DNA of 64,000 nucleotides, taken from NCBI GenBank assembly GCA_016186995.1, contig JACPKQ010000022.1, positions 62,001 through 126,000 of the forward strand, given 5' to 3'. The notes below the pieces were generated by a model, which worked only from the letters and a program-made list of their open reading frames with translations, did not search any database and was not told where the DNA came from. The translations under genes were made by a program, and so were the position numbers. The stretch's first letter is position 1; each line of letters begins with the position of its first letter. Source of the stretch: Deltaproteobacteria bacterium (GTDB lineage: Bacteria; Bdellovibrionota; JACOXK01). Positions 25,441 to 34,700 of the stretch are shown here, piece by piece.

Positions 25441-26396
25441 GCCAAGTTGTAAAGTTTGAAAAATCACAATTGCTTCGAGAGCCTTCAGGTCATGAGGTAC
25501 GTTTACACCTTGTTTCAGGACCTGAAGAAGGAACAGTTTATAAAATTACAGGGAAAAGTGTAAAGTTTGGAAGACATTCAGACAATGATATTATTCTTCA
25601 GGATTTGAAAGCTTCTCGATTTCATGCAGAGATGACGCTTATAGGGCATAGATATGTATTGCGTGATTTGAAAAGTCAGAATGGGGTTTTTGTAAACAAT
25701 CAGAAGATTCTTGAATCAGAAGTGCGATCAGGAGATTTTTTAAGTATTGGAAACACTGTTTTTAAGTTTGTCGAGCATCTTCCATTGCCTATTCATAATG
25801 ATGTCATGATTCACTTTGATGCTTCTAAGAGAAAGGAAGATAAAGTCCAGTTTAAAACCATTGCTGTCGTGGGTGGGTTCCTTATTTTAACTATTATCTT
25901 TATTAAAGTTTATTTTTCAGGGTCGCACATGAGAGAACCTTCAAGTATTGTAGAGCCGCAAGTCGTTTATGAACCCTCCATTTTTGAAACACCCACTCGG
26001 TTTGAGAGAGATGCTCAAACGTCCGATAAGAATGAAGAACAAGCAGAAATTCTCTATCACCAAGGATATCGAGAGTATTTTGCGGGCAATTATGAGCGGG
26101 CTATTGATTATTTTCAAAGTTCTCTAGCTTTGATGAAAAATCATCGCCTTGCGAATATTTATTTAAAAAATAGTTATAAAAAACTAGAGGATGAGGTGAA
26201 GTACAGATTTGAGGTAGGAAATACGTTTCTTGCAGCTCTTCAATTTAAAGAAGCAGAACGTGAGTTTGAAAGAATTATAGAGGTTTTAAATTTTTATCCT
26301 GAATCGAAGGTTTACCAAACGTACTATTTCAAATCGAAAGAATATTTAAAAAACATTGAGAGTCGTTTGGCTTTAGAAAAAAAGGGTTATTATTAA
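25437..26396 (+). CDS. FHA domain protein with membrane helix and TPR-like region
   Basis: FHA domain at about residues 30-110 (VKFGRHSDNDIIL, ASRFHAEMTL, SQNGVFVNN), then one membrane helix (about 141-160), then a periplasmic helical region with TPR-like repeats (ILYHQGYREYFAGNYERAIDYFQ). 319 aa. The FHA part faces the cytoplasm and would bind a phosphothreonine, the TPR part would bind protein outside. Overlaps the preceding gene by 4 bases and the next starts one base after its stop. Confidence 0.85.
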   Translation: MSQVVKFEKSQLLREPSGHEVRLHLVSGPEEGTVYKITGKSVKFGRHSDNDIILQDLKASRFHAEMTLIGHRYVLRDLKSQNGVFVNNQKILESEVRSGDFLSIGNTVFKFVEHLPLPIHNDVMIHFDASKRKEDKVQFKTIAVVGGFLILTIIFIKVYFSGSHMREPSSIVEPQVVYEPSIFETPTRFERDAQTSDKNEEQAEILYHQGYREYFAGNYERAIDYFQSSLALMKNHRLANIYLKNSYKKLEDEVKYRFEVGNTFLAALQFKEAEREFERIIEVLNFYPESKVYQTYYFKSKEYLKNIESRLALEKKGYY

Positions 26397-26397
26397 A

Positions 26398-28314
26398 ATG
26401 AAAATCATTGTTTTTAAAAATGATGAAATTGTTTTAGAAAAAGTTTTTGATGGGGAAAGTGTGTCTCTAGGACGCGCTTCCGATAACGATATTGTTTTAG
26501 AAGCACCTCATATTTCAAGGCATCAAGTTACAATTACTTTTAAAAATGGAGAGTTTCTAGTTGAAAATAGAAGCTCTGTAAAAAAACTTATTTTTGAAGG
26601 AAAAGGTTTTGAAACCTTAAAACTTAAATCAAAAGAAAGTTTTAAAATTTCTCCTTATGAAATTCAGCTTATTCAAAAAGATGTTATTACACATCCTCTT
26701 GAACGGAATGATTCCCGCGAAGAGAGTCAAGAAACTTTGCCTGTTGGATTTAATGATGCTGGCTCTGAGCATACACATATTAGTGAAACAAGTTTAATGG
26801 GTGTTTTAGAGCCCGTTTTTGGCAGTCCTGTTTCAAAAAAACAAGAATTGCGTTCTCAAGATGTTTTTACTATTGGAAGAGCTTCTTCAAATATATTACA
26901 CATAGAAGACCCGCAACTTTCTCGCCACCATGCACAGATTGTTTTCGAGCATGGAAAGTTTTATATCGAAGATTTAGTAAGTGAAAATGGCACATTGGTT
27001 AATGGAACGCGCATTACTAAACATGAACTTCATACAGGAGATGTTATTAAATTAGGGGATGCAGAGTTTCAATTTAAAATGATTGATAAAAGATTTTATG
27101 GTGTGCCAGCTCCTTCTCATTACCTCCCCCCACAACCTTATGAAATGGTAGGATTGAGAAAACCCCAAAAAAAATCGAGAAAAGTAGCTCTCACAGCGCT
27201 TTTCTCTCTTTTAGTGCTTTGTATTTTATATCTTTTTCTTGGTCCAGAAAAGAAAGAGCAAGGTCCTCAACCTGCATCTGAAATACATTCCCAAGGTGTA
27301 AAATTTGAAAATCTGGCTCATGAAGAAAAAACAAAAATAACAGAATCGATCACAGAAGCTTTACGGCTTATGAACGAAGGTGATTTTTTAGGGGCTATTA
27401 ACATTTTAGAAAAGATTCGTGCTCGAGTTCCTGCTTATGAAAAATCAAATGCTCTTTTAGCTCAAGCAAAAAAATTCTATCAAGAAAGAAGAGTCGAGGA
27501 GAGCAAACAGAAAGAAAACTTGACTCAAGCTCTTCTTCAAGCAAAAGAGGGGATTTCTTTCGAGGTTTCTACAGCCATTCAAAACTATAGAAGAAGGCAG
27601 TTTCAAGAGGCTTTAGAATCCATTGATAAAGCATTGGAACAAGACCCACAAGGTGAGATTGCACCACAAGAGATTGCTCAAGCAAAAGAGCTTAAAAAGA
27701 TTATTCTTCAAGAACAAAGCAGAAAAGAAGAGATAAAAAATCAAAAAGAAGAACTCAAAAAACAAGAAGCACAAATTAAAAGTTATATGAATAGGGGAAG
27801 CGTGAGGTATGCACAAGGTGACTATGTTAAAGCGATTGCATACTGGCAAAAGGTAACAAATTATAAAGAGCCTTCTTTTAAAAAATATGTTTCTCAGGCT
27901 GAAAAAAATATTAAAGAATCTGCGTCGCATATTTTAGGAAGTTTTATAATGATGACTCAAAGCTTAGATCAAGAATTTGAGACACTTTTTCCACGTGGAA
28001 GAGCTTTGGCAGAGGCCCCAACTGTTGATCAATTATCTGAATTGCGTCGTAAATACGTAGATGTGCACGAAAAAGTTCCTGAAGTGACAGCTGATTTACG
28101 TCTTCAAAAAAGAAAAATAGAAGAAAAACTAGAAATATTAAATAAAGAACTGAATGCTCACGCACAGAACCAGTATTACCAATCACTTCTTTTCCAAAGC
28201 CAAGGCAATATGGGAGAGGCGGTTCGAGTATGGAAAGAAATTGTAACTCGCTATGATATCAAAAGTGAGTATGTCAAAAAAGCAGAAGAAAAATTAAGGA
28301 AGTATGGAAAATGA
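26398..28314 (+). CDS. Double FHA domain membrane protein with TPR-like region
   Basis: Two FHA domains: the first at about 15-90 (VSLGRASDNDIVL, HISRHQVTITF, then the weaker ENRSSVKKLI), the second at about 150-225 (TIGRASSNILHI, QLSRHHAQIVF, SENGTLVNGT). One membrane helix at about 262-280 is followed by a long periplasmic helical, TPR/coiled-coil region (ITYLRLMNEG-type repeats). 638 aa. Same architecture as the preceding gene, so it probably arose by duplication. Its stop overlaps the phosphatase start (ATGA). Confidence 0.85.
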   Translation: MKIIVFKNDEIVLEKVFDGESVSLGRASDNDIVLEAPHISRHQVTITFKNGEFLVENRSSVKKLIFEGKGFETLKLKSKESFKISPYEIQLIQKDVITHPLERNDSREESQETLPVGFNDAGSEHTHISETSLMGVLEPVFGSPVSKKQELRSQDVFTIGRASSNILHIEDPQLSRHHAQIVFEHGKFYIEDLVSENGTLVNGTRITKHELHTGDVIKLGDAEFQFKMIDKRFYGVPAPSHYLPPQPYEMVGLRKPQKKSRKVALTALFSLLVLCILYLFLGPEKKEQGPQPASEIHSQGVKFENLAHEEKTKITESITEALRLMNEGDFLGAINILEKIRARVPAYEKSNALLAQAKKFYQERRVEESKQKENLTQALLQAKEGISFEVSTAIQNYRRRQFQEALESIDKALEQDPQGEIAPQEIAQAKELKKIILQEQSRKEEIKNQKEELKKQEAQIKSYMNRGSVRYAQGDYVKAIAYWQKVTNYKEPSFKKYVSQAEKNIKESASHILGSFIMMTQSLDQEFETLFPRGRALAEAPTVDQLSELRRKYVDVHEKVPEVTADLRLQKRKIEEKLEILNKELNAHAQNQYYQSLLFQSQGNMGEAVRVWKEIVTRYDIKSEYVKKAEEKLRKYGK

Positions 28315-29051
28315 AAATACTCTGGTCAGCACATACAGTAGAAGGAAAAAGAAAGTTTAATGAAGATGCTTATTATGCAGACTCTGAAAAAGGGCTTTTT
28401 ATGCTTTTAGATGGTATGGGTGGCCCTGGCTTTGGGGAAGAGGCAACAAGAAGGGTTTCTTTTTATGTAGCTGAATTTCTAGAATCTATGATGGAAAATG
28501 AAGAGGCTACTTGGCCTTATGAGCGGTTAGAGAAGTTAACACTACAGGAAAATATTTTAAGAGTGGGTTTTCTTTCGGCTAATGAAAGGCTTTATAAGGA
28601 AGCACTACAAGAATATCAAAAAGAGGTGATGGGCACTTCTCTTCTTATTGCTCAAGTTAAAGGAAGAAAACTTATTTTAGGGCATGCGGGTACTTGTCAT
28701 GCCTATCTTTTAAGAGATGGATATTTATCTGAGCTTACGGAGGATCATTCTTACGCAGCAGAAAAACGGATTGTTCCTTTACGAAGCGAAAAAAATATTT
28801 CACTTTCTGTTTTAGGCTTGCAAGAAAAACTACCCAAAGCTCAGTTTAAAGAAAAAACTCTTAAAAAAGGTGATCGAATTCTTTTAGTAAGCGATGGAGT
28901 GTCGTTAGTTGTGAGCAATCAAGAACTTCAGAGGATTCTTAATAAAAATTCTCATGATCTTCATGCTTTTTGTGAAGAGATGACTTCTTTAGCCGAATCT
29001 CGAGATACTTCCGACAACGCCACTGCCTTCATCCTTGAAGTAGGGGATTAA
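28311..29051 (+). CDS. PP2C-type Ser/Thr phosphatase
   Basis: Metal-dependent protein phosphatase (Stp1-like). Metal-binding residues are Asp19 (FNEDAYY) and Asp34 (LLDGMGG), with the later motifs ILGHAGTCHAYLLRDG, ILLVSDGVS and DTSDNATAFIL. 246 aa, complete, cytoplasmic. As last gene of the tadC-FHA operon it would remove the phosphates that FHA domains read. The nearest kinase gene in the window is at 52-53 kb. Its 3' end overlaps the convergent VIT1-like gene by 4 bases. Confidence 0.93.
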   Translation: MKILWSAHTVEGKRKFNEDAYYADSEKGLFMLLDGMGGPGFGEEATRRVSFYVAEFLESMMENEEATWPYERLEKLTLQENILRVGFLSANERLYKEALQEYQKEVMGTSLLIAQVKGRKLILGHAGTCHAYLLRDGYLSELTEDHSYAAEKRIVPLRSEKNISLSVLGLQEKLPKAQFKEKTLKKGDRILLVSDGVSLVVSNQELQRILNKNSHDLHAFCEEMTSLAESRDTSDNATAFILEVGD

Positions 29052-29806
29052 AGAATCATTTTTATAAAATGCCCAATAGCATAGGCAAGAGTGGCAGCAC
29101 CCCCACCTAAGAAGAGAGTTTCGAAACCAGAAATAAGAGGTGGATGACCTAAGTCTAAATACCTTCCTTTGAAATAACCTAAAAGATAAAAAGTAATGAA
29201 TGTCATAACAGCACTCACTGTGTAAATTTTTGGAATTTCTATAAAATAAGAAGCAAGAAGTGGGAGAAGGGGAATAACCCCCACAAAACAAAAAGAAATA
29301 AATGTTGCTAATGCTGATTTAAGTGGATGTGGGTTTTCGATTCTTAATCCAAGTTCTTCAACAAGCATGGTATCAATCCATCTTTTTTCATCTGAAGTAA
29401 TTGTTTTAACAATGTTATCAAGTGTTACACCTTCAAACCCTTTTGCTTTGAAAATTTGACGCACTTCTTCTTTTTCACCTTCAGGGATAAGCTCGATATG
29501 TTTTTTTTCCATTTGTCTGGCTTTTTCTATGATTTCTTGATCTGACTTAGAGCGAAAGAAGTTGCTTACTGCCATACTAAAACCATCTGCTACAAGGTTT
29601 GCCACCCCTAAGATAAGAGCTACTTCAAGTTGTAATCTGGCCCCTACAACCCCAGCGATAACAGCAAAGGTTGTGACAAGGCCATCAATAGACCCAAGCA
29701 TAAAATCGCCAAGATAACTGGGTTGTGCTTTTTCAGAAAGTCTTTTTTGGATAGCATGATGGGTATGCTCATGCATAAGCTCTTTATCTTTCATTTTTTC
29801 TGACAT
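29048..29806 (-). CDS. VIT1/CCC1 family (DUF125) membrane transporter
   Basis: Probable Fe2+/Mn2+ transporter of the vacuolar iron transporter family. Helices 1-2 contain LGDFMLGSIDGLVTTFAV and ILGVANLVADGFSMAVSNF with the family's acidic residues; a Glu-rich cytoplasmic insert (about residues 90-150) matches the metal-binding domain; three C-terminal helices follow. 252 aa. A TATAAT is present just upstream of the gene but I see no good -35. Confidence 0.9.
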   Translation of the reverse strand: MSEKMKDKELMHEHTHHAIQKRLSEKAQPSYLGDFMLGSIDGLVTTFAVIAGVVGARLQLEVALILGVANLVADGFSMAVSNFFRSKSDQEIIEKARQMEKKHIELIPEGEKEEVRQIFKAKGFEGVTLDNIVKTITSDEKRWIDTMLVEELGLRIENPHPLKSALATFISFCFVGVIPLLPLLASYFIEIPKIYTVSAVMTFITFYLLGYFKGRYLDLGHPPLISGFETLFLGGGAATLAYAIGHFIKMIL

Positions 29807-29854
29807 CCCACTCGCTCCTATTTTTGAAGTATAGCATATTATAAGAGGCCCACA

Positions 29855-30673
29855 TTAATCTAAAAAAAGATCTGGTTGAAGTGGGTTTTGAGGATTCACA
29901 GCGTATTTTGAAAAATCTTTGACACCTTCTTTTTTTAAAACGTCTTCATCTAAAAAGAAGTTGCCAGTGCATTCTTTTGAGTTTTTTGTAAGTATGGCAT
30001 AGGCAGCGTCTGCAACTATTTCTGGTGTTCTTGAGCATTGTACCATTTCTTCTCCACCCAAAAGGTTTTGAACGGCTGCTGTTGCAATCGTTGTTTTTGG
30101 CCACAGAGCATTAACCGCAATTTTAAAAACTTTAAACTCTTTTGCCATTCCTAATACACACTCGCTCATTCCATACTTGCTCATCGTGTAAGCAAGGTGA
30201 GAGGAAAACCAATGTGGCATAAGATTAAGGGGAGGAGAAAGATTAAGAATATGTGGATTCTCACTTTTTTTAAGATGGGGGATGCATTTTTGAGAGCAAA
30301 GATATGTGCCTCTGACATTCACTGCAAACATAAGATCAAATTTTTTCATAGGTGTGTTGAGGGTGTTTGTAAGATTGATAGCGCTGGCATTGTTTACAAG
30401 AATATCTATTTTTCCAAAGGTAGTAAAAGTTTTTTGAACGGCCAGCTCTACTTCTTCTTCAAAGCGAATATCGCAAGCTAGCGGAAGTGCGGTACCCCCT
30501 CTATTTTCAATTTCTTCAGCAGCTGTAAAAATAGTACCTGGTAGTTTTGGGTGTGGGTCTTTTGTTTTTCCAATAACTACAATTTTAGCTCCGTCACGGG
30601 CTGCTTTAAGGGCTATGGCAAGGCCTATGCCACGGCTTGAACCTGTAATAAAAAGTACTTTGTCCTTTAACAT
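29855..30673 (-). CDS. Short-chain dehydrogenase (HSDL2-like)
   Basis: NADP-dependent classical SDR: cofactor loop GSSRGIG at 11-17, NNAS at 94-97, catalytic Ser146 (LNLSPP), Tyr162 and Lys166 (YTMSK). 272 aa. The long insert TKDPHPKLPGTIFTAAEEI after the second strand is typical of the HSDL2-like group. Substrate unknown, probably a fatty-acyl or steroid-like alcohol. Its start overlaps the end of the aminopeptidase gene by 7 bases, so they share a transcript. Confidence 0.9.
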   Translation of the reverse strand: MLKDKVLFITGSSRGIGLAIALKAARDGAKIVVIGKTKDPHPKLPGTIFTAAEEIENRGGTALPLACDIRFEEEVELAVQKTFTTFGKIDILVNNASAINLTNTLNTPMKKFDLMFAVNVRGTYLCSQKCIPHLKKSENPHILNLSPPLNLMPHWFSSHLAYTMSKYGMSECVLGMAKEFKVFKIAVNALWPKTTIATAAVQNLLGGEEMVQCSRTPEIVADAAYAILTKNSKECTGNFFLDEDVLKKEGVKDFSKYAVNPQNPLQPDLFLD

Positions 30674-33240
30674 TTGATATGCCTGATGTTAAAAGTTCTT
30701 TCATCTTCTTGTAGTTTTATAAGAAGTATTTTTTTAACAATAGGTAAAAGATTTTTTTTATTTTTTGAGATGAAAGTTTTTAATTTTTGAATTGTTTCTT
30801 TGGTTCCATAGGTAGGCGTTAAATTGAGTGTATAACTTTGCATGAATTCATTACTTTTATTGTGAGATAAAGGAACAATGTTTTTAAAAATGTCATCTGC
30901 ACATTGAAGGTGAGTTTCTTCAATAGCTTCGCCACGAAAGAGATGTTCCATAATGACTTTTTCTTCCGCTAATTTAAGATTAGAGTTTTGATTAAGCAAT
31001 CTTTCAAAATACTTCTTCTTGTTGCTGAGAAGGGGAAGGGATGCTTTAGCCCCCAGAACACTTTGTTTTCCCCGTTCGGATGGGTCTTTGAGCTCTTCTT
31101 TTTTTCTTAACTCTTCAGCGTTTTTCCAATTTTCTTTGTGGAGTTGTGTTATAAGCCCCCAACGTCTGTCTTGGTCTATTTCATAATTTTTAAGTTTGAG
31201 GGCGCCTTCAAGTAAGTGTTCAAGCTTCTCTTGTGAGGTTAAAGTTTTTGCGCTTGCACAAAAACGATCCAGCCACAGTTTTTGAAAATCAGAACCATCT
31301 TCTGCTTTTTCAAGGTTTTCCCACAAAAAGTGTTCAATTTTTTCTCTATAAATGTTTCGTTCTTCTTCTTTTTTGGGAAGATAATGATAACAAGAAGAAA
31401 TTTTTTGAGAAACTTTTGTTGCAATCTTAATATCTTTTTCCTTTCCAAGGTTTAGAAGCACAAGATCTAAAAACTCTTGAGGTGAAAAAAGGGCGTCTCT
31501 TACCATTTCCCAAAGGGATTGCCAGAACATCATGCGGGTTTGCACATCTTCAATTTTTGAAAGATGGTTTTTTGCGTTGTGAACGGTTGTTTTATCAAGT
31601 TTAATTTTTATAAAATCACAATCTCCATAATTTGGATAAATCATGAGAGGTTGTTTTTGTCCTTTAAGTGCAGAAATCACAGTTCTTTTTTTATTATAGG
31701 TGAGAGGTAGGGCTTTTCTTAAAACAACACTTCCTTTTTTAAGATCATAGAGTCCTATTTGTGTTTTGTGCGTTCGAAGTGTTCTATATTTTTGTGGTGC
31801 TGATTGAATAAGTTCAAAAGAACTGATTTTTCCCTTTCTGTTTGTAGAATATTTTACTTCAATCGTATTAAGACTTGCTTTTTTAAGCCATTTTTTTGTC
31901 CATCTTTTAAGATCTTTTCCGGAGGCTTTGGCTAAGGATGAAATAAAATCACGCATCATTGTGTTTTTGAAAGCATATTTTTTGAAGTAAGCACGTAGTC
32001 CATTTCTAAATTTTGTAGGGCCTAAGTAAAAAGCAAGTTGTTTTAAAACAGAAGCCCCTTTGCCATAGGTAATGCCATCAAAGTTTGCAAACGCTTGTTG
32101 GGTGTCAGAGGCATTTGTCACAATAGGATGTGTTGTCACCCACTGATCTTCAAGATAAGCCCACTCTTTAATGCGGGCATAAAAATCTTTCCATGCATGT
32201 TTAAACTCAGTTCCTTCTCCTGCACACAAAAAAGAAATATAAGTAGCAAAGCTTTCGTTGAGCCAAAGATCATCCCACCACTTCATAGTGACAAGGTTTC
32301 CAAACCACATGTGTGCCATTTCATGAAGAAGAGTTTCTGCTAAACTTTCTCTTTGTTGATAAGTGAGTTCCCCTCTTGAAAGATAAGCTTCGTTGAAGGT
32401 AACGGCTGCAACGTTTTCCATAGCTCCCATATTGTAATCAGGACAAATAATTTGATCGTATTTGTGAAAAGGATAAGGATAATCAAAATATTTTTGAAAG
32501 AATTCAAACCCTTGTTGAGTCAGTTTAAACCAGTCTTGAACAGGTACATAGTTTGACATAGAGTGCCTGGCAAAAAGTCTTAAAGGAATTTTTCCTGCTT
32601 CGTCTTTCCACATTTTGTAAGGGCCTGCATGGAGAGAGAAAATATAGGTGCTAAACTTTTCTGATTTCGGAAATTTCCAAAGTTTTTTATTTTTTGAACT
32701 TTTTGTGACAGATTTTTCTGTAGTTGAGGAAATAACATGCCACTCTTCGGGTGCGTCAACGTAGAGAGAATAAGTTGCTTTAAGATCAGGTTGATCAAAG
32801 CATGGAAACATGTGATTGGCTTCAAAGGGTTCAAAATCAGAATAAACATAAACTTTTTGGTCTTCTGGGTCTTGAAAACGATAAAGCCCGTTTCCTGTTT
32901 TGCTGTAATCTCTTTGAAACTGAATAGAAATAATGTTGTGTCTGTAAACGAGAGGTTTGGACGGAATTTCAATGTAAAAATTATTGTAAGTAGGTTTTAA
33001 AATTTCTTCATCGTTTACAAAAAGTCGAAGTACTTTTCCGTTATCAAAATCAACGGTTAAAGGATAGGTGCCATCTTTAAGAAAAAAGTGAATATCAACA
33101 CGGCCTGAAAAGTATGGCTTTTTTTCGTCCAAACTCATATCAAGGTCGTAATGAACGTTTGAGATAAGAGATGAACGAAAAAGGGCGTGATCTTGAGTCA
33201 TGTAAGGCCCCGGTTTTCTTTTGATTTTTAATCTACCCAT
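30667..33240 (-). CDS. pepN: M1 family aminopeptidase (aminopeptidase N type)
   Basis: Zinc aminopeptidase cleaving N-terminal residues from peptides. Substrate-binding GAMEN is at 272-276, the zinc motif HEMAH at 306-310 with the third ligand Glu329 (WLNESFATY). N-terminal saddle domain, catalytic domain, and a long helical C-terminal domain (about 530-857). 857 aa, no signal peptide, so cytoplasmic. Promoter at 33250-33278. Confidence 0.95.
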   Translation of the reverse strand: MGRLKIKRKPGPYMTQDHALFRSSLISNVHYDLDMSLDEKKPYFSGRVDIHFFLKDGTYPLTVDFDNGKVLRLFVNDEEILKPTYNNFYIEIPSKPLVYRHNIISIQFQRDYSKTGNGLYRFQDPEDQKVYVYSDFEPFEANHMFPCFDQPDLKATYSLYVDAPEEWHVISSTTEKSVTKSSKNKKLWKFPKSEKFSTYIFSLHAGPYKMWKDEAGKIPLRLFARHSMSNYVPVQDWFKLTQQGFEFFQKYFDYPYPFHKYDQIICPDYNMGAMENVAAVTFNEAYLSRGELTYQQRESLAETLLHEMAHMWFGNLVTMKWWDDLWLNESFATYISFLCAGEGTEFKHAWKDFYARIKEWAYLEDQWVTTHPIVTNASDTQQAFANFDGITYGKGASVLKQLAFYLGPTKFRNGLRAYFKKYAFKNTMMRDFISSLAKASGKDLKRWTKKWLKKASLNTIEVKYSTNRKGKISSFELIQSAPQKYRTLRTHKTQIGLYDLKKGSVVLRKALPLTYNKKRTVISALKGQKQPLMIYPNYGDCDFIKIKLDKTTVHNAKNHLSKIEDVQTRMMFWQSLWEMVRDALFSPQEFLDLVLLNLGKEKDIKIATKVSQKISSCYHYLPKKEEERNIYREKIEHFLWENLEKAEDGSDFQKLWLDRFCASAKTLTSQEKLEHLLEGALKLKNYEIDQDRRWGLITQLHKENWKNAEELRKKEELKDPSERGKQSVLGAKASLPLLSNKKKYFERLLNQNSNLKLAEEKVIMEHLFRGEAIEETHLQCADDIFKNIVPLSHNKSNEFMQSYTLNLTPTYGTKETIQKLKTFISKNKKNLLPIVKKILLIKLQEDERTFNIRHIKC

Positions 33241-33249
33241 AACCTATTG

Positions 33250-33278
33250 TAAATACTTGTGAATTTTACTCAAGTCAA
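33250..33278 (-). promoter_or_regulatory. Possible sigma-70 promoter for pepN
   Basis: Minus strand: TTGACT (33278-33273), 17-base spacer, TATTTA (33255-33250), just upstream of the aminopeptidase start. The leader would be short. Confidence 0.5.
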
Positions 33279-33460
33279 TGCCTTGCCATTGACTAGATTT
33301 TAGTTTTGTTAAGTATTTAACCAAAAATGCACAACCTGCTGAAAACACATGTAAAAATAATGAAATCACGAGTATTTTGTCTATTTTTTAAACAAATGTC
33401 AGTGTTTTAGTCCCAGGTTAAAATAGAAGAATATCTATTAATTTTAATGAGTTAGCTTTA

Positions 33461-33476
33461 TGGCATAGAGCTTGCT
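33461..33476 (+). promoter_or_regulatory. Sigma-54 (-24/-12) promoter of the Tad pilus locus
   Basis: TGGCATAGAGCTTGCT: the GG of -24 and GC of -12 are at exact spacing, with 5/5 bases of TGGCA and TTGCT. It lies about 190 bases upstream of the first Flp pilin gene, the only orientation with a gene to serve. Confidence 0.85.
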
Positions 33477-33617
33477 CTTTAAATAAGTGAAGCAATACAA
33501 GGCCACCATAAAGGGGGGCCAGATTGGAGAAAAACCAAGAAATTTGGTATACTTAGGTAAGAAGATTGGGGAGTTCCTCTCAAGAATCCTTGTCTGTATC
33601 TAAGTTAAAAAAACAGA

Positions 33618-33641
33618 GGTCCCTGTTTCAAGCAGGGATGA
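33618..33641. repeat. Short palindromic repeat upstream of flp
   Basis: GGTCCCTGTTTCAAGCAGGG with ATGA at the end: a copy of the short repeat family, with stem CCCTG/CAGGG, in the transcribed leader between the sigma-54 promoter and flp. Confidence 0.6.
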
Positions 33642-33666
33642 TAGGAAATAAAGGGAGGCTATCGTT

Positions 33667-33858
33667 ATGTTAAAAAGATTTTTCACAGAAGAAAAAGGTC
33701 AATCAGCTACTGAATATATCTTGATCGTTTCTGTTATTGTCGGTGTTGTTCTTGTTGTAGGACGAGTTTTTAAAGACCAGCTTCAACAGATTGTCGGAAA
33801 CGTTATGGGTCAAGTTCAAAAAAGCGCCCAATCATTTATGGGTGGCGGCGGTCAATAA
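33667..33858 (+). CDS. flp: Flp-type pilin (major)
   Basis: Small prepilin of the Tad pilus, 63 aa. Leader MLKRFFTEEKG is cut before Gln; the mature protein starts QSATEYILIVSVIV with the conserved Glu5 and a hydrophobic helix, then a short hydrophilic part and a Gly-rich tail (GGGGQ). First gene of the locus, followed by a hairpin that may stop most transcripts, which fits a major pilin needed in excess. Confidence 0.93.
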   Translation: MLKRFFTEEKGQSATEYILIVSVIVGVVLVVGRVFKDQLQQIVGNVMGQVQKSAQSFMGGGGQ

Positions 33859-33897
33859 TTATTTTTTGAAGGTCGAAAATCAAAAAGTAAGTTAAGG

Positions 33898-33936
33898 AAA
33901 AAGGAAGAGTCCACATAAAAAGGGCGCTTCCTTTTT
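33898..33936 (+). terminator. Hairpin after flp, possible attenuating terminator
   Basis: AAAAAGGAAG (33898-33907) pairs with CTTCCTTTTT (33927-33936), ending in a T run. The loop of 19 bases is large, so it is likely leaky; downstream Tad genes have no promoter of their own that I can see. Confidence 0.6.
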
Positions 33937-33952
33937 CTAGGGTTTTGTTCAT

Positions 33953-34150
33953 ATGGTACGTTTGTGGAAACAATTCCTAAAAGATGAAAGTGGTCAAACG
34001 GCCACAGAATACATTCTTGTCATCGCTATTCTCTCGCTTTTTATTATTAAAGCGCTCGGTTTTTTTCGCGAAATTTTTTTAGAAGCAACACCTCAATTTG
34101 CAGACATCATTGAAGATGATTTGAAAACAGGAAGGGGGTTTGGAGAATAA
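33953..34150 (+). CDS. Flp-like prepilin 2
   Basis: 65 aa prepilin-like protein: leader ending DESG, cut before QTATEYILVIAIL with Glu5. The hydrophilic C-terminal part is acidic (DIIEDDLKTG), unlike the major pilin, so it may be a minor or tip pilin. Its stop overlaps the peptidase start by one base (TAATG). Confidence 0.85.
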   Translation: MVRLWKQFLKDESGQTATEYILVIAILSLFIIKALGFFREIFLEATPQFADIIEDDLKTGRGFGE

Positions 34151-34698
34151 TGGTTTTTGATATTCCGAGTTCTGTAGGCATTATTCTTCTAGCTACTACT
34201 TTGTTTTGCGTTATTACAGATTTTGTCAACGGAAAAATTTATAACTCTGTGACTTTTTCTATTATAGGTGTGGGTCTTTTATACCACAGCTTTTTTGCAC
34301 AAGGTCATGGTTTTCAATTTTCAATTTTGGGCGTTGCGCTTGGTTTTGCTCTCTTTTTTTCATTTTTTGCTTTGCAAGCTATGGGGGCAGGAGATGTTAA
34401 ACTTCTTATGGCTATAGGAGCTTTAACAGGGTGGCGCTTTACTTTAGGGGTAGCCATCCTTTCATTTTTAGCAGGGGGGGTGATCTCAATCTTCCTTCTT
34501 ATAAAACATGAAAGGTTTAAAAAAACTTTGAAATCAATAGGAACACTTTTGTGGACGATGGTTGTTCCAGAAATGAAAATGCAAACACCAAAGATTGAAG
34601 ATTGTCTTTTGTCTCCTTTTGCTTTGCCACTTTTTATTGGAGTGGTTCTTCAATATTTTAAATTTATCGATATCGTTTCTCTTATGTGGAAGTTTTAA
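34150..34698 (+). CDS. cpaA: Prepilin peptidase TadV/CpaA
   Basis: Type IV-A24 aspartic peptidase that cleaves Flp and TadE/G-type leaders after Gly. Catalytic Asp residues: ITDFVNGKIYN near residue 23 and the GAGDVKLL motif near residue 80. Five to six membrane helices, 182 aa, no N-terminal methylase domain, as usual for Tad systems. Confidence 0.93.
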   Translation: MVFDIPSSVGIILLATTLFCVITDFVNGKIYNSVTFSIIGVGLLYHSFFAQGHGFQFSILGVALGFALFFSFFALQAMGAGDVKLLMAIGALTGWRFTLGVAILSFLAGGVISIFLLIKHERFKKTLKSIGTLLWTMVVPEMKMQTPKIEDCLLSPFALPLFIGVVLQYFKFIDIVSLMWKF

Positions 34699-34700
34699 AA

